NCBI RefSeq assembly: GCF_052324685.1
Contig: NW_027506889.1
Coordinates: 1,908,896 to 1,972,895 of the forward strand
Length of the DNA: 64,000 nt
From: Brachyhypopomus gauderio
Lineage: Eukaryota; Chordata; Actinopteri; Gymnotiformes; Hypopomidae
Reading direction: 5' to 3'
In this document: piece by piece, positions 49,101-61,899 of the stretch
Numbering within the stretch: position 1 is the stretch's first letter
Layout: the number at the start of each line of letters is the position of its first letter
Made by a program: the position numbers and the translations under genes
The notes under the pieces: generated by a model
Seen by the model: only the letters and a program-made list of their open reading frames with translations
What the model was told of the DNA's origin: nothing
Database searches by the model: none

Positions 49101-50130
49101 AACGTAACACTCGTCTGAAAATAAATTCTCCGGTTAAAATATAGTCTCCCGTTAAAATTTTTTTGGCATTTGGGTCCGTATCCAGTTAATCAGGAATGTG
49201 ATTGGGTCCGGATCCGGACCGCGGTCCGCCATTTGGTGATACCTGCTCTAGACTGTCCAACATTGTTTCCAGACGCCTCTGTTCCTCGGCTGCAGTCAAT
49301 TCCTCTGGTGGCTTTAGTTGAAATGTTAGAAAGAGGTTGGGATCAGGACAGTGATTGACGAACATCATGGCAACCTCAGCACCCGCATCCTCAACTAGTT
49401 TACCCCTCCTGCGGAGACACTCGTTAGCTGCATCAATAGATTTGTTCAAGCAAATCCAGTAATCCATAGCACATTCACCGGGCTGTGGCTAAGTGTTATA
49501 AAAATCCTTCATGGGTAGACTACAGTAGGCCAGTTTGCTAAAGTTGCGCCTGAGGATATCGAACACTGCAGCCGGTAGGTCAGCATCACCTAGCTCCAGT
49601 CGGCAACGAAGGGATACCTTCACTTTGTCTCTAGCCTTGCTTGACAATTTGGACATTGTCAGATCAAACCTCTCTGCATGTGTCTCACAATTGGACCTAG
49701 ATAAGTAACACTTCATCATATCCTCCCATTCATGGATACAGAATGCGTCTGTACCATCTCCCCTAAAGTATGGTGGTGCTTTAGTTTCTGATTGGACCAC
49801 AATTTTCAACTGTGATGGATCAGAAGGGCCTGACTGGCTACCCGCAGTCCTATGGTGGCAAGACTCGCAGCCACATTCTCACCAATTTCCTTAGCCAGAT
49901 CTGTGATCATACTGCTAAACTCTCGAAATAACCTGGGCGGGCCGAGTCCGTGCATTAACAATAGGGGTGGAGCTAGCCACTGGGTCCGACGTCGGTATAT
50001 CCGAATGGTGAATATCATGTCCATATTCGGCTACTGGTCTGCCCCTACCAAAAGAAAAATAATTTCCTACCCCTCCCCAAACCAAGTGTATCTGAAGGCT
50101 CCTTAAAATTCTGTTCAGCCATAGTAACGG
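46166..50130 (-). mobile_element. Broken Ty3/Gypsy-type LTR retroelement (fossil)
   Basis: Reading from high to low coordinates, the parts are: a gag-like region (about 50120-48500), a zinc-knuckle-like cysteine cluster (about 48480-48370), an aspartic-protease-like stretch with a DSGS motif (about 48110), a reverse transcriptase (about 47300-46600, with a YLDD box) and the beginning of RNase H (about 46400-46170). Integrase and a downstream LTR are not present in this window; the remnant stops against a piece of a hAT MITE. The copy is broken, with several interruptions, and a 406-bp hAT MITE is inserted in its gag part. An upstream LTR may lie at about 50200-51200 but I could not fix its edges. 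Age: moderately old, since motifs are still readable. Confidence 0.85.
48840..49245. mobile_element. Non-autonomous hAT MITE with perfect TSD
   Basis: The element begins CAGGGGTACTCAAATA and ends GGTGATACCTG, roughly inverted hAT ends. The perfect 8-bp duplication CTCTAGAC flanks it (48832-48839 and 49246-49253). At 406 bp it has no transposase. It is inserted in the gag part of the Ty3/Gypsy-type fossil, so it is younger than that element. Confidence 0.9.
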
Positions 50131-50839
50131 CAGTTGTTCTTTTATACAGCAAGCAAAACGGGTTAACTCAAAATGGAGCTAAAAGGAGTGAAACTAGAGT
50201 ACTGTCCAGTCGCGAGGGAAAGGAGAAAGAAAAAAAAAAGAATTCCTGCGCAAATATATGCGACACACGAAGAAAAAAAAAATCTGAATCAAACATAAAA
50301 CTTTCGTCGGATCAACTATCATCAATATAACATCTACAGGGACATATATACATTCAAAATTTACCAATAATCACTCGCTCGCGATATCAGCAACAAACTG
50401 CGCGATCGCTAACTTTAAGAAAAGAGAAAAAAAAAACCTGATGAATGTAACACTGTCCAACGGCACGGCTAGCAGCAGCATAGAGCAGCAGGGAAGATCC
50501 AGAAGTACGGCCCGCGACGACAGGTGGGGTGCAGCAGTCCACGCCAACACGCAGGTCCGCGAAGTGGGGGTGGCGAACGTAAGTTGTTGACCGGGGGGGT
50601 AAACGTAAATTGTTACCGGGGCGGAGTAAAATGGACACAAATTAAGCATTATATCGAGATTAATCGATCGCCAGTGGTTGGCGCCAGAGCGAACTAGTAA
50701 CTCATTGAATCATAGACATGGATCAGAGGTAAATAAACTAGATTTTTTTTTGGCGTGAGAAATCGGAAGTGTGGCGTGAGAGCGTGTGAAGACAGTCAAA
50801 TGCGTGTGTCTCACGCTCAATGCGTGAGAGTTGGCAACC

Positions 50840-51145
50840 CTGCAAGTGCATAGAACAAAGCTGAAAAACTCACTCCAGCTCCTCTCTCCCGCGATATTAA
50901 AATGAAAAAGGGAGCGCTCGCGCAACGTGCATGCCTTGCTACACATACCTGTTAGTACATAGCAAGTGCATAGAACAAAGCTGAAAAACTCACTCAAGCG
51001 CCTCTAAAAGCATAATGGAAGAAAAGTGAGTGAAGCACAAATAACAGATATTTGTAAAACATTTGTCCATCACCACCATAACTGAAATAAAATGGGCGAA
51101 TAGTGACATACCTCTCCCATGATATTAAAATGAAAAGGGGAGAGT
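50840..51145. repeat. Duplicated blocks in possible LTR or leader region
   Basis: A block with GCATAGAACAAAGCTGAAAA occurs at about 50847 and 50967. A block with GATATTAAAATGAAAA occurs at about 50892 and 51120. Such internal direct repeats are common in LTR promoter regions, which fits the neighbouring retroelement, but no LTR border is proven. Confidence 0.5.
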
Positions 51146-51149
51146 CAAG

Positions 51150-51575
51150 CTAGGTGGTTGCTATTTATACTTGGGGGAAAACACCACAGAAGAAGAAACA
51201 GAAAGGGGAGGAGTCTGGATCCCACGTATTCACAAGTAGATAAACAGATAAACAAATACAGTACATTTTGTGTAATTATACACAAGTGACAGACCAACCT
51301 GGTTACAAATATATAATAGACAACACTGTATTATTTAAATGCTACTTTCCTTATCCAGACTTTATCTTCGTGTTAAAAAAACAAAGTTTTTTTGTCCATA
51401 TACACCACAAAGTATACACATGTCCAGTACTTTACTGAGGACATTTTACATCTTGATAATAGTATAATTTGTACGCAACAGGAACTGTGTGATTTACATA
51501 AGGGCCATTTATGTAGTCATGAGAGGAACTGCAAGTCCCAGAAAACCTTGCGTCGTTAACTCGTAACAAATAAAC
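51150..51575 (+). promoter_or_regulatory. snapc3: Upstream region of snapc3
   Basis: This is the interval between the retroelement area and the snapc3 start. It is AT-rich, and no clear CpG island or core promoter motif stands out. Confidence 0.3.
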
Positions 51576-54500
51576 ATGGCGGAAGGCGGCGGCATGAATA
51601 CTGTGGACGAAAATGTGCCAGTTTATGAACATGTCGACGTGAATTCCACACCGTTTCATATTGGCACACTCAGAAACCAATGGTTAGACGTACTGCATCC
51701 TGAAACGTATTCATATACTCAGACGCCCCCTGAGGCAGAGGACTTGAAATTTATGAACGAGATGGGAATCACTCCGGAGACGTTGGCAGAACTCAAAACA
51801 ATATGCAGGTAAAGTTAACCAGGAGAACTAGCTAGATACCTTCATATAGGTATATAGGAACAGCACGAACGCGTACTGTCAGTTATTGTGTGTGTTGACG
51901 GCTCTCCTTTTCCAGCACTGACTCTTTGCGAAGCTACCCAGAGGACGACCCCCCCGACACTGAAGCTGTACCCCCAGAACCACAACTCGCCACCTTAAAG
52001 TGCGTAGGGGAGACGGATGTTACTGCGCTCGGAACTGCACGTGCTGATCTCTTCTGTTTATGTCTTTTTTCATAGCAACTCTTTTAGTAGTAATGGTTTG
52101 TGTGTATTTTATCAGACTTCGAAAGAGGAGACAAGATTATAAGAAGGGTCTTATCCGTGACAGCATTGGAAGACATGATGTTTATGCCAACGAAATGGTG
52201 AGTTCAGTAAGGAATCATAACATGGCGTGTAATGTGTATCATTCAACGGATCAGAAAAATATAGACCACTTAACAAAAGCTGGTTAACTCTTGCTTTGCT
52301 GCCCAGCAACGTTGTGCTCTTGCAGTGTGTCTGTGGTGATGCGTTTACTTTCGGATGTTGCAGGAGTTGCTTGCTGTAGGAAGAAGGCCAGAAGACTCTG
52401 TGGATCTCATACCCGAGGGAGAGATCCTTCTGAGTTTCAACGTCTTGTACCCTGTCCTCTTTGAGCGGGTAAGACTGTCTCCTAACACTACAGCAGTAGT
52501 GTATCATTTCCAGGTTGTATGCTAATGGAAACGCATCATTTCCAGGTTATGCAGTGTTGTGATAGCTAACTGAATGAAATGTGTCTGTTTGTCTGGGCTC
52601 AGTTTAAGCATGTAAGGGCCTACCAGACCCTGCATGTTCTGGGCTCTCAGAAACTGACGGAGTTGAGGGACGCCATCTGCTGTGTCAGCGACCTGCAGGT
52701 GTTCGGTGAATTTAGCAACACGCCTGACATGGTGCCGCAGTTCCTCAGCAAGGTCTGGCTTGAAAATAAATCGCTTGGTGAGAATACAGATACAGATACA
52801 GAATTTCGAACTAAAATTCTCACTTTTCTGTATGTAGGACCACTACAAATCTGCCTTCTTCTTCTTTGAGGGAACTTTCTTCAATGACATGCGGTTCTCA
52901 GAATGTCGGGATATCAGCAAGTAAGACTCACCAGATCCCAGTGAATGATCCCAGTGAATGCCAGTAGGAGGAGTCAGGCACACACTGGCTAAGTGTGCCA
53001 AGGTTAACGTCCCACTGCGTGCCGTCTGTATACATTTTAGTCTAGACTTTTAAATCCATTTATACTCCTGTAGTGCCCAAACATGCAGGAACAGGCACAT
53101 CACTGGTCCTACAGTGAGTCAGGGTAAAGTGGAACAGGCTGGCAGGGGAGAGTCCTGTCTGGGGACCTCAGGATGACGGACATCTTAAAGCTGAATACGG
53201 ATGTGAAAGCCATGTGGGCTGATCAGTTTGAATACCCAGCATTCTGTTCAGATAATGATCTGTATCTTCTGCCCCAAATCCTGAAGTGCATGTTATGTCT
53301 CTCTTGCTAGAGAGAAACCAGAATTTACCCATGGAACCATTTTATTTATAGTCTTCTGGTGTATGGATGTGCTCACGGGGAGACAGCTTACAGCCCCAAT
53401 GTAACATTTGAAGTATTATATTTGTTGACAAACTGGTGCCAGTAGATGGCTCATATGTAATTTAAATGAGTACATATTTTTGTTTGTTTGCTTCTAAAGG
53501 ACCACAAGAGATTGGACAAAAAAAAATGACTTCCCAGATTTCAAAACAGCCAAAATGGAGGATACAACTTTCTATGACCTAAGAATGAAGGTGGGATATC
53601 CGTACCTGTACTGTCACCAGGGCGACTGTGAGCACGTGATCATTCTCACTGATGTCAGGTCAGCCTCTCACGTTCCTCATCTAACAGTACATCAGAACAT
53701 TCACAGTAAATGTGTGCTGTTACATATCTGCGTTTGTCAAGTGTTACACCTTCAGATTAGAAATCGGTATTCTGGCAGGTAAAATCCTTCAATTACACTT
53801 CTGTGAGAATGAACACCACAGAGAAACCACAAGCAGGGGGAACGTGACCCTCATTTCTGTGTTAAGACAATAAGCTTGCAGCTTGTAGTTGCCATTAAAA
53901 CCACGAGGTTCATTCCATGTGATGGTTTATTTCAAGTCATCTTGAGTCGTTTTTACATTTTTAGTGTGTTGTCTGCCTTTAACTAATGAGCAGCTGCTGG
54001 GTCCATTTTTATGTTGATTGCTGTATCAGGCTCATGCACAGAGATGACTGCCTAGACAGGACGTTTTACCCACTCCTGACCCACAAGCACAGGGTTCCAA
54101 CCCGGAAGTGCTGCGTGTGCCACCTCTACATCAGCAGGTGAGTGATGTCATTCCTGCCATCCTTTACAGTCATCTTTTCCCGTTTCATTTAGATGACGGT
54201 TGTGGTTGATCGGTGGTGGTCTCTGATTCGTTGTAGATCATGGGTTAAAGTTCTCCGTCACTACGACGGATTTCCGTCATTTGATTTTTTTGGGGAAAAA
54301 ATCCGTCAAATCATAATAAACAACACACGCGCGTGCTATCTGTTTTGTGGCCGAAATATGATTCTCACTGGCGCTCATCAGCGCTGGATGGATGACGGCG
54401 GTGTCATTTGATTGACTTGCGGTTCATTCCGCCTTCAGATTTGCGGATGTTACGTAGAAAAGTTTTTACCCCCCTCCTGCCTGGCGTGATCGTAGCGCGC

Positions 54501-55745
54501 GACTCTGTACACCTGCGCGAACGGCGGAGGCTACTTGCTGCGTCACATTCTTTTTGCAGTGTAGTCCGAAGCAATATGTGGTAGTATAAAGAAACACCCC
54601 TCAAAACAGGGGAATGAACATTTACCTGACCAATTGTAATGTTGCATTAGTGCTGGAATTTAGGCTAAAGTACTTTAAAATGCTTGAAAATGTAACTACT
54701 TTGTTTCACAACAAATATCTGTCTGACTAAACAGTTATTACGTTAACAAATACGAGCCTCTTGTAATTCCAGGACGAAACATGAGAGAACGTGAAGTCGT
54801 TAAGATTGGGCGTTTTGAAAATAAACCACCATTAAATAATGTGATAAAAAGCCAATTATTTCGAGTCATTTCGAGTATATGTATAAATATTTAACTTAAA
54901 TTTAACGTTGAGAACGCGTTGAAATGGACCTTGAAAGTGACGTACAAGTGCTTTAATTCCACATTATAAAGGTGTATGAACCCGGCAAACATGACTTGGT
55001 TCACTGCACTGAAGCGCTGTGCGCGCGAAGTTACAAAACTGCGAGGCTCTCGCGCACGGGTGGAGCCACCGCGATTACGTCATTTTCGGCGTGCGGACCC
55101 TCGCGCTGCTCACGCCACTCGTGCTGCGTCAAGTATAAAGGCTTAAACCAGGCTTAACATGGATGGTGTTGTTCTGTTTGTATTTAAAAGCTCTATCCAG
55201 TGGTGTTAATTTTTTGTAACATACCTACTTAAAGCATGTAATCTTACGGCTTATGTTTTTGCGATGGTGAATCTGATAAAAACAAGAGAGCTTCATACCT
55301 CTCACCAGGATTCACTAAATTTGACTTGATCTTTAAATAATTTTCTGGAAGAGGACCCCCAGATAACTCCATTATATAAACATTTATGTACATTTATTGC
55401 TCAGGTGTTCATTCTCTCTTCTCTCCTTACACAGGCTGTTTAGATAAATATACTTTATAAATGTGTTTATTGTGTAGAATTAGGCAAAAGAGGCCGTGTC
55501 CCAACTACACTACATTTTCAGTAATTGCTGGCATTGTCTTTTGCCAGGAAAAATTTTTCAGTCAAATGAAAATTTCTTGCTTTAACCCATGTTGTAGATG
55601 GATTACGACCGATGATGCCCTAGCTCCGGTGGATCCCTGCCTGTACTGTGACCAATGCTTCCGCATGTTTCACTACGACGAACATGGGAACAAACTAGGC
55701 GATTTCAAGGCGTATGCCTACATTGACCCTGGAGCATTTAACTGA
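51576..55745 (+). CDS. snapc3: snRNA-activating protein complex subunit 3 (SNAP50)
   Basis: Nine coding exons: 51576-51808, 51916-51999, 52116-52197, 52364-52468, 52603-52752, 52838-52920, 53500-53658, 54030-54137 and 55598-55745. They sum to 1152 nt, 383 residues. All phases agree. The C-terminal half matches human SNAPC3 closely: [64 protein letters not shown], and the zinc-finger region with RKCCVCHLY and [21 protein letters not shown]. The protein ends YIDPGAFN as in human. SNAPC3 is a core subunit of SNAPc, which binds the proximal sequence element of snRNA promoters for RNA polymerases II and III. The last intron is 1.46 kb and carries an unexplained CpG-rich stretch. AATAAA lies at 55991-55996. 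Confidence 0.97.
54190..55150. other. CpG-containing stretch in the last snapc3 intron
   Basis: Unlike the rest of the gene's introns, this stretch is rich in CpG at both ends (about 54230-54550 and 54980-55140) with AT-rich sequence between. It includes small inverted features such as CCGTCACTACGACGG and repeated TTTCGAGT. The build suggests an inserted element, but I found neither convincing terminal repeats nor a target-site duplication. Confidence 0.3.
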
Positions 55746-55990
55746 CATGTTCTCAAGCCGTTCAAGGGCTGGGCCCTCTCACTTTTCGTTTTTTCACTGT
55801 TGCTGTAAATAACCCACCAGTCAGAGGTTCTGTCTGCTGGTTCACGCCTGGAGCTGTCTACGTTTTAGAGACAGCTGCAGGTCCTTGATGGGGAGAAGGC
55901 TGCACATACAGTGCTGAAAACCTCATCCTGCACTTTTGTCTGGGTTGACGGGCACCCCTGCTTGGGGTGCAATATTTTGAGTGTTTTCTA

Positions 55991-55996
55991 AATAAA
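55991..55996 (+). terminator. snapc3: Poly(A) signal of snapc3
   Basis: AATAAA lies 245 bases after the snapc3 stop codon and is the first good signal downstream. Confidence 0.6.
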
Positions 55997-56009
55997 AATT
56001 GAAGAAATA

Positions 56010-57793
56010 ATTGTTGCATTTCATAAGGATAAGGCCAAAATAAGGATCGCAGTACATTCTGCATCAGTACCTGATTTGTCCTGATCTGGGACAGTGGGAA
56101 CAGGTTCTCTAGGTTACTCACACAGAAATGAAAATGATCCTCATTTAACTGGTCACAGCAACTTAACAAGTATGTAGAAAATGTTTATATTTTCTGGGAG
56201 TTTTATAACCTGTTGGCCACCAGTATTTCAGGGTGGTGGTCCTGGGAAAACCCTTCAGACATGGCTTAGAGACGAGAGCAGTAAGCAACACCAGAAAGCT
56301 CACTTATTCTAGAGAAACGCTTATTTGAATACTTATTCTAGAGCAGTGTGCCTTAGAATGCAAAGTGTGCATTCTAGAGAAATGCTCATTTGAATACATG
56401 TATTCTAGAGAAATGCTTATTAATTCTAGGCCAACGTTTTTGGAATGCACGATCCTTAAGCCAATAAACTGATTTAAAATTTTTTGTCAACATTTGTAAA
56501 GATGAAACTATCTACCTTCCACTACAACAGTACACTGCTAGGTATCTTCACTTCACTTGAAGGATCTACTCCTGAGGTAATGCTGAGACAAACCACATAC
56601 CTGATCTCAGGTAAAGGAGAAGGAAGCACCTGACTTCACTGTGGTTTCTCAGTTTTCACACCAGATCAACAGTCCAGAACAATGGTGACAGAAGCTGATC
56701 TGTTGACGTCTTGGTCTAATATTTTGTAGAACTATTGAGTTTTTAAAGCTTGTATTTGAATGACATTAGGCCACACCTGGGTCCTTGTGTGATGCAGGTG
56801 TGTTCCAGCATAATCCATAAGATGCAAATATACAATAAGAAACAAAGAGCTTGAGGTAAGCACTACTTTAATGAGGCCAAAACAGGTTTAGAACAGGCAC
56901 AAAAATACTGTACTCTTATATACACAAATGCTAGAGACAGAACAGCTCAAGACAACAGACATGTAGCAGGAGAAACAAAAACAAGAAGCACTTCCATATC
57001 AAAACAAGTTTTCTGAACACCCTTCTATCTGGGAAAACTGAAATATGTACACACACTTGCTACTGCATCATGAAACAGTACAGAACATAAACCACAAATA
57101 CCACTTCATTAGTGACGGCAAACCAGTTTTCAGTGTCCGTTGCGACACTGGAGAGTGGAGTCAGGTGAGAAAATGGGTTGACCCACTCACAGTAGGGTTC
57201 TCCAGAACCGGAACTGACCCAAACGGCTACAAACCCCACGCTTTCCGCATCACTTCAGTGTTTGTGGACAATTCCAACTTCTAGCAGCTGAAAGGACATT
57301 TGGGAATGTTTCCTGTCTGAGACCTTCAGTACAATCAGCATGGATTAACGGTCAAAATGATGAAGTCTGATGAAGTATAACAATTACACAATTTAAACCC
57401 AAGTCATGAGAAACGTGTCACTACTTCGAAAACACTCCTGAGGCTAAAACGAACACACTGGCGTTAAAAACATCTGTATCTAAAACGTCATCATATCACT
57501 TAAAGTCTTCACGACTCCCGGGGCCTCTGTCGGGGTGAGGGGAAGGGGGGGGAGGTAGGGGCTGGCGTGTGAAAGTGACTTCTGTCCTTGTGCAAGGACT
57601 TGTGCGTCCAACCCACAGTGAGTTTCCAGGGGAAAGCAGCAGGACTGCCACTGGTGTGTCAGAGTCAGCCAGAGTCTGTTGGGTTGACCACACTGCCACA
57701 GTACACAGGACAGACACACACATTAGAGCACACCTACATCACGGAGGCTTCACTACAGAGGGGAGAGCGCTAGTGTGTGGGTGTCGGTGTGAA
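56010..57793. other. Gap between snapc3 and psip1, with psip1 3' UTR
   Basis: snapc3 and psip1 converge here. A minus-strand ATTAAA at 56867-56872 is a possible psip1 poly(A) signal, which would give a 3' UTR of about 920 bases. A TTCTAGAGAAA-type motif recurs several times at 56305-56430. No other gene was seen. Confidence 0.45.
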
Positions 57794-60700
57794 TCAGTCT
57801 CTCCACCTGCTCTTCTCCAGTGCTACGGGGTCTTCTGCTCTCTCACTCTCAGCCTCTGTGGTCTTCTCCTCAGGGCTAGAGTCCCCGTTTAAAACCCTAT
57901 CTGTGGTGGGACATGGACACACACACGATAATCAGTTGCGCTATATTATAAGTAATAACGGCAAATGTTCATTTGCGACAACTTCACATTCTGTATAAAA
58001 AAAAATGTAAAACTGGACCTAGGATGCATAATAAAAGTCCCCGTTGGTTTATACAGCACAAGCCAAATGAGCTACACACCACTATTTTTACAAGTCCTCA
58101 TTCTGTAAATGTATAGAAATGCAAGAGACGTGCACGAGGAGCTGAGGGTGGGGTGTTTGGGGGCGGGGCTTCACACACCTGCACTGGGCTCTTTGGCCTG
58201 TTCCGCTCTCTTCAGCGCCCCCTTCTTGGCCTCCTCGAACTGCCGCTGCTCTGCCAGAGACTTGTTGATCACCTGACTGAGCACCGCTTCGCCCTCGCCC
58301 ACCAGGAACATGGTCTTAAACTTGTTATACAGCATGGTGGCCTTGTCCATGATATCTTGACTGGCCTTGAACCTGCGGATCTGGGGACCAAGGAGAGATA
58401 AAAAGAAACAACATAAAAATCCAAACTTGTCATTGTGGAGGACTGTGGGTACTTGTAAAAAATTAGCCTCTTCAGATGAAACATGACACTTGGACAAAAA
58501 ACAAATCTGCATGGGTCTGATGCACTGTGTGTACGCATGTTAGCGTTTTTATTCTGCGTACATTTATTCACGGAGAGTCACAGTTGAGAGTAGCTCTGGA
58601 CATCTGTTCAACCATTTTACACAAACAGCAGTATAACAATGCTTTAGAATCACCGTGCAGACCTTAACAAACATTTTTATGGAAAACGTTTATGAAAAAA
58701 TTTCTACAAAAAATTTGTTTAAAATAGAACCTTGCAATTACACTTGTTTAGTGTGTAATGTGTATAGTTATGATCTGACGATCAATTTGGTTGATTTTGA
58801 TTCTTTTTGTATATTAACATTCAGCAATAGTTAAATGGGCAAAATGAGACATGTTTCAGTTCTCCAAGACAGAATCAAACCCGAGGTGGACAGTGCAGCC
58901 CGAGGTGTGGATGAAAACGGACTGGGGTCTACTCTGCTTTCTGAATGAAAACAGAGCGTTAATGGTGTGACCCCAACACACTGTTCTGCACTGGGGCTTC
59001 ATGCAGCCATGACAGCGTGCTGTTGAGAGGCGAGAGAACGGTGCACACCTTCTTCAGCGTGGAGATGAGCTCACAGTGCTTCTGCAGGTGCTGGGTGGTG
59101 ACCTGCAGGGTACTCAGTTCATCCAGGGCCACCAGACACTTCTTCACATCCTGCAAAAAACAAACCCAAAAAACTATTAATCACAGATCCACAGGTATTC
59201 ACTCCTCAAAACAGACAGCTGCAGAAATGAGACTTGTGGGATAGAGCACGTAAGGGCAAAAGGAGTCATGGGGACGGCTGCAGAAACAGAAGCACAAAAC
59301 TGCCCTAAATCGATTTTTAGACTTAGCCATATAAAGATTCCTTTCCCTCTCTTTAATCCCAAAACCTCCAGCCACACTTCCCAAAAGCTCCACCCCTAAG
59401 AAATATCTATGCTTAGCACTTAGCCTAGCCGTCAAAATAATCGACAAGCAGGTTTTCTGATCGGTTAATATAACTACTCTATGCTGAAGTTTCCTGATTG
59501 GTTAGTGTAGTGATGCAGATGTTAGTTGAGTGCCCAAAACAGAAACAAACAAAAAAGATGGCTTGAATCTGCTTTCACATTTTAACAGCCATATCCCCGG
59601 ATCCCCTTGATCTGTTCCTCATGGATCACCATCCTACTTACCGGCCCATTGTGCCAACATTTAATGTCTGAGAATGATTTAAATTTACCGGATTATCAAT
59701 CTTCAGCGAGATCTTAATCTCTCCGTGTAATCTCTGCAGCCTGGACTCCGTGGACACTTCTGTGTTGATGGGACAAATGGTTCCAATTGGTAAAAAGCAA
59801 AGCCCAACAACATCACCAGAGAAGACATCAGACATCAGGACGTGGAGTCACCAGCCGCTCACCCTTCTTCTTCTCTCCTCGCCTTTCATCTTTCTTGCCA
59901 TCTTCTTTCCCTAATCTGAAAGAAAGGGAACCAGAATGAGATTAGGGGAGGAAGCACTGCAGAGAGCACTTCCCTCTAATAGACTTCAGTCCAAATGCCC
60001 CACCTCGAAGGGGAGGGCCGATTCCAAAAGCTCCTCCCCTGAATGGGAGTGCTGACTTCAGAAGCTCCTCCCCTGAATGGGAGTGCTGACTTCAGAAGCT
60101 CCTCCCCTGAATGGGAGTGCTGATTTAAGAAGCTCCTCCCTTAAACAGGGCTGATTGTAAAGGCCGGAAACCAAGAGCATAGCACTGCTGGATATGACCC
60201 AGAAACCACAGATGGACAACGATTGTTGCCGCGTCCAAACAGGGCTGCAGTTACTTACACTTCTGATTCATTTGTTATACACACCATGTGTTTCTCACCA
60301 TGACATCTGTACATGAGGGAATAGTTCATACAGGTTCACTACAACAGAAATCCTGACATATTTCTATAAATATGTAGCACTTGTGTGCAGGATATTATAT
60401 GTGGAATTAAGATCAAACAGATCTGGGAAGCGTGTGCATGTGTGTGTGTGAGAGAACATACAGTCCACACGTTACTGGGCACGTGTGTCTAAGGAGTACA
60501 TTCTGCATGAACGTGCACATGTGTCTGACAGTGGTGTGAGTGTGTGTCTCTCTCTCACTCTTTGAGCTCGTCAGGTCTGCGACGTCTCTCCTCCTTCTCC
60601 GAGTCGGCCGCGGGCTTCAGTGTTGAGCGTTTGCGTCCAGGTCCACCGGTCCTCTACCCACAGTTCAACACAACAACCACCATCACCAGGACTCTCCACC

Positions 60701-61832
60701 CTTACTTTTTTTTTCCAAGCCAAGGATATCTGAGTGACCATGCATATACCTGTAAAGTCTCAAACCATATTGGCAAATGGTCTAAAAAGAATCAATAAAC
60801 ATGTTTCAACAAGTTCACAGCAGGTGTCTAGCTTTGAGCTGCGTCCCTGAAGGACCTCTGCTTGCTTCTTCAAAGAGAGCTGGCGTAAAACATTTAACAC
60901 GGGCTCTGTGCAGTCTGGTTTAGGCAAATCCTGACAACGTACAGATCAGTTCCTCCTGAGTCTCTTTCAGCATAGCTTAAGCAAAAACTGAGTCTTTGGG
61001 GGATGGACAGACAATACACAGCATATAAACTGGAAGTCATCTTTGAGATCGTGGGGTGTGGTGTCAATCAGAAATTCCACACCAAGAAAAGAAGTGACTA
61101 TGAAGATTTTATGTCTTCTCCGACAGCACAGATGCTGCCAGAAGGAGCTGTTCTGTGTAGAACCTTCCGGAGACTGGTCTTCACCACTTTTCAGCCCATT
61201 ATGAAAGTCATTAGGGAGTGTAAATGGGGCATGACTAAACAGGGGGTGATCCATTGGGATCTCTCAGACCAAGTCCTGAACATCCCCACACGGACCCCGT
61301 CTTCATCGCCGTCTGCTACTTGTAGGTCTATGTTAATCACTTTTCCTCAACCCAGTCCTTTGGTAACACCCAGTTCATTTTGTTCTGACCAATTAGTGCC
61401 AACAGCTTGGTTCATGTGTGTTGGAGTGTTTGAGGCCTGAGGACTGGGTTCAGAAACCTTCATTTAATGATGCAATTCTGAAGGGTGTGTGTGTGTGTGT
61501 GTGTGTGTACCCCTTCATCCTCAGAGTCAGAGGAGCTCTCCTCCTTTGTGTTCCGTCTCCTCTTAGCCTCCGGTTCTTTCTTCCCTCCTTTAATCTCCTC
61601 CTTCCTCTTCTTACCATCGGCTCGCCCCTCGTCCTCACCCTCTGAAGCCCTGCCTTTGTCCTCAGGCCCTCTCTTGCGTTTCCGGTCCGGATCGGTGCCG
61701 GTGTCTCTGAGGGGAATGTGCACGGACCAGGTGAGAATCACACACACACACAGCTGCTCTCCCAGTTTCCAAACACAGAAAATGACCGTTCACTCCAGAG
61801 TTACAATCACAAATCCCAACAAGTCAAGGACT

Positions 61833-61899
<67 letters not shown>

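Noticed and set aside
50641-51250. Defined upstream LTR for the Ty3/Gypsy-type fossil
   Set aside because: The region has internal direct repeats and a TGGCGCC motif near a possible primer-binding site, but I could not place TG...CA borders or a partner LTR.
57045-57284. 79-codon plus-strand open frame between snapc3 and psip1
   Set aside because: No homology, no splice support, and it lies in the likely psip1 3' UTR on the opposite strand.
61003-61440. 145-codon plus-strand open frame with a protein-like start
   Set aside because: It lies in a psip1 intron. I see no splice signals consistent with a gene and recognise no homologue, so there is not enough to call it.
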